Below are positions 9,611 through 16,499 of a stretch of DNA of 64,000 nucleotides, piece by piece. Source of the DNA: Aureococcus anophagefferens (taxonomy: Eukaryota > Sar > Pelagophyceae > Pelagomonadales > Pelagomonadaceae); NCBI RefSeq assembly GCF_000186865.1, contig NW_008705572.1, positions 1,101,249-1,165,248 on the forward strand, in the 5' to 3' direction. Position 1 is the stretch's first letter; every line of letters starts with the position of its first letter. The notes under the pieces are model-generated. The model was given only the letters and a program-made list of their open reading frames with translations. It had not been told where the DNA came from and searched no databases. Position numbers and translations under genes: made by a program.

Positions 9611-10750
9611 ATGACGCTTGCACTCTTAGCGTTGACGGCGGTCGGCGTGGCCGACGCCCTGTCGACGATCTCCCCCGTGGCGAAGCCCCTGACCATCGGC
9701 GCGCAGAACCTCGACTGGGCGAACATCGGCTTCGAGTTCCGCGAGACGCGGTCCTTCGTGCGCTTCCAGTACCGCGACGGGTCCTGGGACGACGGCGCGG
9801 AGTACCCCGGCGGCCTGGAGGCGACCGTGCCCGTGTCCATCGGCGCGACGGCGTTACATTATGGCCAGTCGCTCTTCGAGGGGCTCAAGGCCTTTGCGTG
9901 CGCGGACGGGAGCGTGCGCCTCTTCCGGCCCGACGCGAACGCCGCGCGCATGGCCAACGGCGCGGACCGCACGCTCATGGCGGCGCCGCCGGCGGACCTC
10001 TTCATCGAGGCCTGCAGCCGCGCCGTGCGCGCGAACCTCGACTACGTGCCGCCCTACGGGTCCGGCGGCGCGCTCTACGTCCGGCCGCTGCTCTACGGCG
10101 CGGGGCCGCGCATCGGCCTCCAGCCGAGCGACGCCTACGACCTGCTCGTGCTCGTGACGCCCGTCGGCGACTACTACAAGGGCGGCCTGGGCAAGCCCGT
10201 GGCGGCCAAGGTCGTCGAGGGCTTCGACCGCGCGGCGCCGCTCGGCGTCGGGTCGGTCAAGCTCGCGGGCAACTACGCGCCGGACCTCAAGCCCAACATG
10301 GAGGCCAAGGAGCAGGGCTACCCCATCGGCCTCTACCTCGACGCCAAGGAGCGGGCCTACGTCGAGGAGTTCTCCACGTCCAACTTCGTCGGCATCCGGA
10401 AAGATTCCGGCGCGTACGTCACGCCCGAGTCCGCCGCGATCCTCCCGTCCATCACCAACGACTCGCTCATGAAGCTCGCGGAGAAACAGCTCGGGCTCAC
10501 CGTCGAGCGCCGGCCCATCGCCTTCCAGGAGATCGCCGACGGCGAGTTCGCCGAGGCCGCGGCGTGCGGCACGGCCGTCGTGCTCACGCCCGTGGGCACC
10601 TTCGCCAAGGGCGGCGAGGAGTTCGTCCTCGACGCCCACGTCGAGCCGGGGCCGACGTGCCTCGACCTCTACACGCGCCTCACGGACATCCAGAAGGGCG
10701 ACGCGCCCGACGAGTTCGGCTGGACCCACGTCGTCGTCCCGGGGCCATAG
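9611..10750 (+). CDS. branched-chain amino acid aminotransferase (class IV PLP)
   Basis: 379 residues. Transfers the amino group between Leu/Ile/Val and 2-oxoglutarate, using pyridoxal phosphate. PLP lysine is K217 in GVGSVKLAGNYAP, followed by the family segment YVEEFSTSNF. Also present are ALHYGQSLFEGLKAF and ALYVRPLLYGAGPRIGL, both characteristic of BCATs. The start at 9611 (MTLALLALTAVGVADA) gives a hydrophobic leader suggesting organelle targeting. The 19 codons open upstream run into the divergent promoter. No frame problems seen. Confidence 0.95.
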   Translation: MTLALLALTAVGVADALSTISPVAKPLTIGAQNLDWANIGFEFRETRSFVRFQYRDGSWDDGAEYPGGLEATVPVSIGATALHYGQSLFEGLKAFACADGSVRLFRPDANAARMANGADRTLMAAPPADLFIEACSRAVRANLDYVPPYGSGGALYVRPLLYGAGPRIGLQPSDAYDLLVLVTPVGDYYKGGLGKPVAAKVVEGFDRAAPLGVGSVKLAGNYAPDLKPNMEAKEQGYPIGLYLDAKERAYVEEFSTSNFVGIRKDSGAYVTPESAAILPSITNDSLMKLAEKQLGLTVERRPIAFQEIADGEFAEAAACGTAVVLTPVGTFAKGGEEFVLDAHVEPGPTCLDLYTRLTDIQKGDAPDEFGWTHVVVPGP

Positions 10751-11167
10751 TCCGGGGGGGGGCCGAGTAAAAAGTCGCGCGGTGTGGATACGATTCTGTG
10801 TGCCGCGCCGGCGGCTTGGGCGGGCGTTTCCGGTGCGAGTGGCGCCATAGACGCTATCGGATGCGGGCGCGAGCGCCGTTCGTTCGCCGCCGCGGTTGCT
10901 CTGCGACCGCCGCGTGTCATTTGACTTCGCTGCATTCTCCCTCGTCAACCACGACGACCGTGGGCGGCTTCACGATGGGGAGCGACATGACGAGTCACTG
11001 GATTGCGTCGTCGCGCGCGCGGCAACGCCTGCATGTTGCAGCACAGGTGCTGACGAGAATCGAGAAATCGTCGATCGCCACTTGAGGTCGTCACCCAGCG
11101 CCGTGTGCACTTGCGCCGCCGCAGCACCGCCAAGCACGGAAGCAGCACCGCCAGACACGCAGCAACA

Positions 11168-12100
11168 ATGCGCGTCCTCGCCTTCGTCGCCGCCTGCGTC
11201 GCGTCGACGGACGCCCTCGGCGCCGGGTCCGCCGGCGGCCTCGACTGGCGCTACTTCGCCGCGGGCGGCGTGTCCGCCGCCGTGTCCCACGGCTACACGA
11301 CGCCGCTCGACGTGATCAAGACGCGCATGCAGACGAACCCGGAGCTCTACAACGGGTCCGTGCCGCTGGCGCTGTCGGAGATCCTCCAGAACGAGGGCGC
11401 CGCGTTCCTGCTCCAGGGCCTCGGACCCACGTGCGTCGGCTACGGCCTCGAGGGCGCGCTCAAGTTCGGCTGCTACGAGCTCGCGAAGCCCATCTTCAAG
11501 TCCGTGACGCCGTCGGACTTCGCGAACGCCATCCTCGCGTCCTGCGTCGCCGGCGGCGTCGCCGCGCTCGTGCTCTGCCCGCCCGAGGACGTGCGCATCC
11601 GCATGGTCAGCGACCCGGCCTACGCGCGGAACTCCGTCGAGGGCTTCAAGCGCCGCGTCGCCGAGGACGGGCCGCTGGCGTCCTTCGCCGCCGTCCCGGC
11701 GATGATGGCGAAGCAGGTGCCCTACACCATGGGCAAGCAGGTGTCCTTCGACTACGCGTGCGAACTCGTCCACGCGCTCCTCGTCGCGGTCTGTTCCGCG
11801 GAGCTCCTCGAGACCGTCGACGGCTTCACGCCCGTCATCGCCGCGCTGCCCGCCGCCGTCCTCGCCTGCGTCCTCAGCCACCCGGGCGACGCGGTGCTCA
11901 CGCAGTTCTTCAAGCGCGGGCCGCAGCCCGGCGGCGTTGCCGGCTCCGTCGGTTTGCTGATGAAGGAGGGCGGCGGGCCCCTCGCGCTCTTCACGGGGCT
12001 CAAGGCCCGCCTCCTCCACGTCATCGGCATCATCTGGGTCCAGCTCATCATCTACGACAAGGTCAAGGTCGCCCTCGGCCTCCCTGCGACGGGCCACTAG
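11168..12100 (+). CDS. mitochondrial carrier family protein, phosphate-carrier-like, with N-terminal leader
   Basis: 310 residues with three carrier repeats. The first signature is GYTTPLDVIKTRMQT (P-x-D-x-x-K/R). The second is degenerate (LCPPEDVRIRMVSDP) and the third weaker (LSHPGDAVLTQFFK), the pattern of phosphate/SLC25A3-like carriers. KQVPYTMGKQVSFDYACE also matches that subfamily. MRVLAFVAACVASTDALGAG at the N-terminus resembles a signal peptide, unusual for a mitochondrial inner-membrane carrier; plastid-envelope or other secretory-route targeting is possible. Transported ion is inferred, not shown. No gene is seen in the 417 bp upstream. Confidence 0.85.
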   Translation: MRVLAFVAACVASTDALGAGSAGGLDWRYFAAGGVSAAVSHGYTTPLDVIKTRMQTNPELYNGSVPLALSEILQNEGAAFLLQGLGPTCVGYGLEGALKFGCYELAKPIFKSVTPSDFANAILASCVAGGVAALVLCPPEDVRIRMVSDPAYARNSVEGFKRRVAEDGPLASFAAVPAMMAKQVPYTMGKQVSFDYACELVHALLVAVCSAELLETVDGFTPVIAALPAAVLACVLSHPGDAVLTQFFKRGPQPGGVAGSVGLLMKEGGGPLALFTGLKARLLHVIGIIWVQLIIYDKVKVALGLPATGH

Positions 12101-12114
12101 GTTCCGATTAAGCA

Positions 12115-12225
12115 AAGCATCCGTTCGCCGACATTATCGTTCGACGGTCGCGCCCGCGAGGCCGAGGGGGAAAAAAGCATCCGCTCGCTTTTATCGTTCG
12201 ACGGTCGCGCCCGCGGCCTCGGCCT
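12115..12225. repeat. direct duplication of a gene 3' end
   Basis: A segment of about 50 bp including the stop codon of the YigZ-like gene is present twice, 57 bp apart. The cores, 25 bp each, are at 12134-12158 and 12191-12215; the flanks beginning AAAGCATCCG are also shared. Only the second copy is coding. Confidence 0.85.
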
Positions 12226-12874
12226 CGCGGGAGAGGTCGTCCCGGAGGCCCGCGTCGTCGAGGCGTAGCGAGAGCCGGGCCGCGCCGTCGTCGGCGAAGT
12301 CCTCGGCCGCGACGCGGACGCCGCGGTGCTCCCAGGCCGCGAGCAGACCCCGCACGGCTCCGTAGGCCGCGGGGCCCGCGGCCAGTTCCAACGCCACCGT
12401 CGGCGCCGCCGCCGGCGCGGCCGCGGCCGTCTTCAGGCAGTCGCGCGCGGCCTGGCCGTACGCGCGGATGAGGCCGCCCGCGCCGAGCTTCGGCGCCGTC
12501 GACGCCTTGTAGCGCGTCACGAGGACCGCGCAGTCCACGAAGTCCGCGCCCTCGATGGCCGCGCGGATCGGCTGCGCCGCGGTGCCCGTCGGCTCGCCGT
12601 CGTCCGACTGGCGCGCGCTCGCGGCCCCGAACCACGCCCAGCAGTTGTGCCGCGCCTTGTCGTCCGCGTGCCGCCCGATGAAGGCCTCGGCCTCCTCGAA
12701 GGTCGTCGCCGGCGCCGCGCGCGCGACGAAGCGGCTCTTCTTGACCTCGTACTCGACGGCCGCCGTCTCGCCGGCGATCGTCGTCGCTTGTCTTAGTGTG
12801 CGTGTTTGTATAGGTGGTGCGCTCCGCGTTCTGAAGGCCGTCGCGGAGGCGGTCCACAGCAGCGCGCGGCGCAT
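12191..12874 (-). CDS. YigZ/IMPACT (UPF0029) family protein
   Basis: 227 residues. The diagnostic segments are in order: EYEVKKSRFVARA, ARHNCWAWFG, QSDDGEPTGTAAQPI and DCAVLVTRYKASTAPKLGAGGLIRAYGQAA. They form the IMPACT N-terminal domain, whose bacterial homologues are YigZ and whose eukaryotic homologues modulate GCN2 through GCN1; only the domain call is firm. The C-terminus matches the small UPF0029 C-terminal domain. The first ~30 residues (MRRALLWTASATAFRTRSAPP) look like an organelle-targeting peptide. The 3' end, including the stop codon at 12191-12193, is partly duplicated just downstream. Confidence 0.87.
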   Translation of the reverse strand: MRRALLWTASATAFRTRSAPPIQTRTLRQATTIAGETAAVEYEVKKSRFVARAAPATTFEEAEAFIGRHADDKARHNCWAWFGAASARQSDDGEPTGTAAQPIRAAIEGADFVDCAVLVTRYKASTAPKLGAGGLIRAYGQAARDCLKTAAAAPAAAPTVALELAAGPAAYGAVRGLLAAWEHRGVRVAAEDFADDGAARLSLRLDDAGLRDDLSREAEAAGATVER

Positions 12875-13131
12875 GGTGCTGTGAGTAGCGATTGTCCTTC
12901 AGGCGCTCTCTTTTGATGTTTTTTCGGGTGTTGCGCGCGTCGAGCGGCTGCTGCGATTCTTCTCGACTCGAGCAGCGGTACGACGACTGCGAGGCGTTCC
13001 TGACTCGTTGCTGGCGCGCGTCGACGACGCGCACGGCGGCGCACGCGGTACGACTGCACCCTCACTGCTCGTTGCGGCAAACCAAATCATGATATCAGCT
13101 CGCTAGTCGAGAGCACACGAGCTCCTCTGCG

Positions 13132-13238
13132 CCACTCGCGTCGCGCTGCCACACGCTCCTCGACATCACCCAAGGTGCGTCGCCCACTCGCGTTGCACTG
13201 CCGCACGAGCTCCTCGACGCCACCCAAGGTGCGTCACA
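13132..13238. repeat. imperfect tandem repeat, about 54 bp x 2
   Basis: Copy 1 at about 13132-13184 and copy 2 at about 13186-13238 both start CACTCGCGT and end CACCCAAGGTGCGTC, with a handful of substitutions between. It lies in the 609-bp interval between the YigZ-like gene and the selenoprotein gene, where I see no gene. Confidence 0.75.
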
Positions 13239-13270
13239 CATGCGCCCACACACGCCCGCGTCGCCCGCCG

Positions 13271-13305
13271 CGACCTCTAGAGGTCGCCACAACCTCTAGA
13301 GATTG
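13271..13305. repeat. perfect 16-bp palindrome followed by a partial second copy
   Basis: CGACCTCTAGAGGTCG at 13271-13286 is its own reverse complement. AACCTCTAGAGATT follows at 13291. It lies about 200 bp upstream of the selenoprotein start. It could be a binding site or cruciform; nothing in the sequence decides. Confidence 0.6.
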
Positions 13306-13485
13306 CGGACAGCGACGCCCGCGCCCGACGAGAGTAGCTGAGGATGTGCAGTTTCTACATGAGATTTCGGAAACACAATGTCGAGACTCCGCGCGAGTAG
13401 CGCATGCGCCTGAAGCCACCCGCTCCGCCGCGCGCCCCGCCCCCTTTCCGCCCTCTTCGCCGTTCACCGCGGCCGCGCGTAGGAC

Positions 13486-13872
13486 ATGCTGCGACGACTC
13501 GTGCTCGCGTGCGCCGCGGCGCTCGCGGCCGCGGCCACGGGCAAGATCGAGACTTGTTCTGCGTGAAAGTTAAATAAGCTCCCTGAAGTGAAGCGATTCG
13601 TCAAGGAGAGCGGGCACGCCGACACCTACGAGGGGCTGGAGATCGACTACGTGCGCGGCAAGCCGCCGACGCTGATCATGATGGACGGCGACGCCGAGGT
13701 CGAGCGCGTCGACCTCGCGCCGTACTCGACGGACGAGCTCCACGCGCTCATGCAGGAGAAGGGCTTCGCGCGCAAGGAGGCCGAGCCGGCGGGGACGCGC
13801 GAGCAAGTGCTGCACCGCGCGCCCCGCAGCGCCCAGGCCGACGCCGTCGCCGACGCGGAGACGACGCTCTAG
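13486..13872 (+). CDS. SELENOM: selenoprotein M-like protein, UGA at 13564-13566 read as selenocysteine
   Basis: Read through the in-frame TGA, this is a 128-residue protein with a signal peptide (MLRRLVLACAAALAAAATG) and IETCSA-U-KLNKLPEVKRFV. That puts Sec27 three residues after Cys24 in a CxxU redox motif. Both sides of the UGA match the selenoprotein M/Sep15 family: the Cys-Sec site, LN-LPEVK-F directly after it, then a thioredoxin-like fold with DELHALMQEKGFARK near the C-terminus. The family is ER-luminal and thiol-redox active. A SECIS-like hairpin lies 17 bp after the stop. The C-terminus lacks an obvious ER-retention tetrapeptide. Codons around the UGA (TGT TCT GCG TGA AAG TTA AAT) are AT-richer than the rest. 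Conventional annotation would end the gene at the TGA or start it after. Confidence 0.88.
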
Positions 13873-13889
13873 GCGGGAGTCGCACGGGC

Positions 13890-13952
13890 GCGCGAATGAC
13901 GGAGCCGCGGGGGATCGCATCGCGTCCCCCGCGGTTCCCGACGAAGCCGCGC
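13890..13952 (+). promoter_or_regulatory. candidate SECIS element in the 3' UTR of the selenoprotein gene
   Basis: Lower helix GCGCG (13890-13894) pairs with CGCGC (13948-13952). The 5' ATGA core is at 13896-13899 and the 3' GA at 13943-13944. A helix of about 14 bp (13901-13914 with 13925-13938) supports a 10-nt apical loop at 13915-13924. The geometry fits a eukaryotic SECIS, but the loop TCGCATCGCG lacks the usual AA or CC. The last base pair falls in the stop codon of the convergent CIR1-like gene (13952-13954). Confidence 0.6.
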
Positions 13953-14554
13953 TAACGACTCTGCTTATCCTTCGCGAGGAGCGCGAGGCGCGCCTGCTCG
14001 AGGAAGGAGCCGTCGTTCATAAACGTCGGCTCCTTCGGCTCCTCCGGCTCCTCCGGCGCGGAGGCCGCCGGCGCCGTCGGCTCCGCGGCCGGCGCCGCGA
14101 CCGGCGCCGCGGCGGCCGCGGAGGCGGCCTGCTCCGCGAGCTTGCGCCGCTTGCGCTCCTTCTTCTTCTGCGCCTTCGCGTAGTTCTCCGCCTTGCGCTT
14201 CGCGTCCGCCGCCGACTCGCCCGACGCCGGCTTCGGCCCGGCCTTGGGCTTCGCCGCCGCGCCGCCGCCGTCGTCCTCGCGCGCGCGCCGGAGCAGGTCC
14301 GCGGACGACCGCTTCGCCGCGCCCGCCTTCTCGAAGACGCAGTCGCGCTCCTCCTCGGCCTTGACCCAGCCGCCGCGGCCGACGGTGCGCAGATCCTCGG
14401 CCTCCTTCTCGCGCCGGATCTCCTCCATGCGGATGCGCAGCTTCGTCGCCTCCTTCTCCGCGGCCTGCTCCGCGAGCCAGACCTTCTCCTGGTTCTGGAA
14501 GCTCGACGGGTGCCAGGGCTTCTTGTTGAGGAAGTTGTTGATGCGCTCGCCCAT
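13952..14554 (-). CDS. CIR1-like (Cir_N domain) splicing/co-repressor factor
   Basis: 200 residues from Met at 14554. The N-terminus, MGERINNFLNKKPWHPSSFQ then NQEKVWLAEQAAEKEATKLR, is the Cir_N domain shared by CBF1-interacting co-repressor CIR1 and splicing factors such as Cwc25. The middle has a basic KRKAENYAKAQKKKERKRRK nuclear-type segment, and the C-terminus is Ala/Pro/Glu-rich. It is probably a nuclear pre-mRNA processing factor. The frame stays open upstream to 14707 and would add ALPKAAVAAAQSSAPA, a segment duplicated in the gene at 16498-18237; I regard that as 5' flank. Convergent with the selenoprotein gene. Confidence 0.78.
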   Translation of the reverse strand: MGERINNFLNKKPWHPSSFQNQEKVWLAEQAAEKEATKLRIRMEEIRREKEAEDLRTVGRGGWVKAEEERDCVFEKAGAAKRSSADLLRRAREDDGGGAAAKPKAGPKPASGESAADAKRKAENYAKAQKKKERKRRKLAEQAASAAAAAPVAAPAAEPTAPAASAPEEPEEPKEPTFMNDGSFLEQARLALLAKDKQSR

Positions 14555-14602
14555 GATATATCGATCGACGCGGCGCGGATGCGCGACGCAGCGCGCGGGC
14601 GC

Positions 14603-14642
14603 GGAGCTCTGCGCCGCCGCGACGGCGGCCTTGGGCAGCGCG
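14603..14642. repeat. 40-bp dispersed repeat, copy A
   Basis: Matches 16696-16735 at 39 of 40 positions, same strand. A related shorter copy is at 16652-16681. Here it lies just upstream of the CIR1-like start; there it is coding sequence for ALPKAAVAAAQSS. Confidence 0.8.
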
Positions 14643-14737
14643 CAGGCGCGTCGCGCGCTCGACGCTCGACGCCGCTGAGTCCCTAAAGTGCAAGGAGTGT
14701 TCAACATAGATTCAACGTGCCAAAAAATGCAGTATAA

Positions 14738-16271
14738 TTAGGGCTCGTAGGCCGCGAGGTCGTCGAAGGACAGGTCCGCCGGCGACAGGCACCGCGAGAG
14801 GCGGAAGCCCGCGTCGGCGAGCCGGCGCCGCGCGCGCGCGAGGTCCGCCGCGTCCGCCGGGAGGTTGAGGAGCTCGAGGCGCGGCGGCCGCGGCTCGTCC
14901 GTTTCGCCCGGCGCCTCGAGGCGGGCGACGACGGCCCGGAGCGACACGCTGTGGCAGTGGCAGGCCGGCGGCCGCGCGCGGCCCACGGCGACGTGGACGT
15001 GCGCCGTCATGCTCCAGCTCCGCTCGGGCGCGGACCTGTGCCGAAACCAAATCTTCAACCCGACTTCAATGTGAGCGTATTCGAAAGTTTTGACACAAGC
15101 TCTTCAGTTGGGCTTCGAGAACTCGACGAGAGCGATCGATCCGTCCAAAAATCAGCCGAATCGACTTCGATTTGACCGAGCTAGAGAATCCTCAAGTTTG
15201 GTCAGGACCACCCAAACCAGTGGTTGGTTTCGGCACAGGCGCGGACCACATCGCGCGCTGGCGGTGGAAGTAGACGTCGTCGGGCCCCAGCGTCCGCGCC
15301 GCGGCGTGGCCGTAGACGGCGCGGACGTGGTCCGCGACGGCCGCCTCGAGCGCGCGGAGCCCGGGCGCGTGCGCGGCGCGGAGGTCGCTGTCGTCGTAGA
15401 GGTACGGCGCGGCGTCGCCGGCCGCGGCGAGGAGCGCGCCGACCGTGATCGCCGGCGCCTTGCTCGAGGACGCGTCGCGCGGCGGCGACGGCGGCGTCGG
15501 CGGCGACGCGCGCGACGGCGCGACGACCGTCGGCCGCGGCGACCGCGCGCCCGCGCGCGGCGGCGGCGGCGGCGCGCGCGGCGGCGGCGGCGCGGCGGCG
15601 GCGGCGGCGGCCGGCGCGCCGCGGCGCGCGAGGCGGCTCGCCAGGCGCAGGTCCGCGTGGCAGTGGAAGAAGCGGCTCCGCTTCCGGAGCTCCGGGTGGA
15701 TCCACCACGCGACCAAGCCGAAGCCCCTCCGCGACCGCTCCGCGGCGCGCGCGAAGTCGCGGGGTGCGAGGCCCGCCGCGAGCGCCGCGACGTCGACGTA
15801 GCCCGGGTTCGGCATGACCAGGAAGTCGCTGCAGAAGAGGAAGCACTCGGGCCGCGCGAGGAAGAGCTTCGTGAACGCGCAGTCGGCCAGATCGAGGAGC
15901 GCCGCGAGGAACTCGGGCACGGCGACGGCGGCGCCGCCCCGGCGCAGCGCCGCCTCGCGGCCGGGCGTCGCCGACGGCGGCAGCCGCCGCCGCCGCCCGG
16001 GCGGCGAGCCCCGCTCGGGCGACGGCGTCCCGCTCGGCCGCCGCAGCGGCGCGCGCAGCAGCACGTGCGGCGCGTCGAGCTCGCCGCGGATCTTCGCGTA
16101 GATCGCGCCGCGCGTGGGGCGCGACTTTAATGCGAGGCGCGCGCGGGCGACGGCGCGCACGACGTCGGCGTAGGGATTGCTGGTCGGCAGCGGCGCCGCG
16201 CCCGCGCGGTCCGCCGCGAGCAAAGCTTGCACGTCGTCGACGATCGAGGCATCGATAGTGTTTTCTGTCAT
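14738..16271 (-). CDS. unknown protein, two exons split by introner element 1
   Basis: Exon 1 (16271-15247) and exon 2 (15035-14738) join in phase 2 to give 440 residues. The junction reads HRQRAMW|SAPERSWSMTAHVH and is open to the stop at 14738. No family recognised. The N-terminal part includes PEFLAALLDLADCAFTKLFL, ECFLFCSDFLVMPNPGY and RRGFGLVAWWIHPELRKRSR, a globular-looking region. A Pro/Ala/Ser-rich linker (about residues 215-275) follows, then a second domain containing PACHCHSVSLRAVVARLEAP. The 211-nt intron (15246-15036) is the transposon-like element plus one target-site copy, with GT-AG ends. Without splicing the frame would run into PVPKPTTGLGGPDQT and stop at 15192. Confidence 0.7.
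15036..15238 (-). mobile_element. introner element 1 (203 bp, TIR 15 bp, TSD GCGCGGAC)
   Basis: Perfect 15-bp terminal inverted repeats (CTGTGCCGAAACCAA at 15036-15050, its complement at 15224-15238) are flanked by perfect 8-bp duplications at 15028-15035 and 15239-15246. On the minus (transcribed) strand the duplication is GTCCGCGC, so it supplies the GT donor, and the element end supplies CAG. It contains the family core CGTCCAAAAATCAGCCGAA at 15142-15160 on the plus strand, i.e. antisense to the host gene. No ORF of its own: non-autonomous. Confidence 0.92.
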
Positions 16272-16341
16272 AACCGCGTCGCCGCGTGAGCTGTGCTACG
16301 CGCGCTTTGGCAGCGTTCTCAGCGCCATGCTGGCCGGGTTT

Positions 16342-16499
16342 GATGACAATTTGATGACACGCATGGTTGCCAGTGCCTCTCAAGTTGACGTGACGTTGCC
16401 GTCGTGAAAGGGGAGTGGGCCTGATGACAATTTGATGACACCGCATTGGTTGCCTCTAAAGTTGACGCGATGTTGCCGTCGTGAACGGGGAGTGCGATT
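16342..16499. repeat. 81-bp tandem repeat, two copies
   Basis: Copies begin GATGACAATTTGATGACAC at 16342 and 16423. Both continue through a GTTGACG..TTGCCGTCGTGAA segment to GGGGAGTG, with scattered substitutions and small indels. They fill the space between the unknown introner-containing gene and the 3' end of the Ala-rich protein gene. Confidence 0.85.

Noticed and set aside
13564..13566. TGA as a genuine stop or a pseudogene lesion
   Set aside because: Family similarity is continuous on both sides, the codon sits at the Sec position of a CxxU motif, and a SECIS-like hairpin follows the gene.
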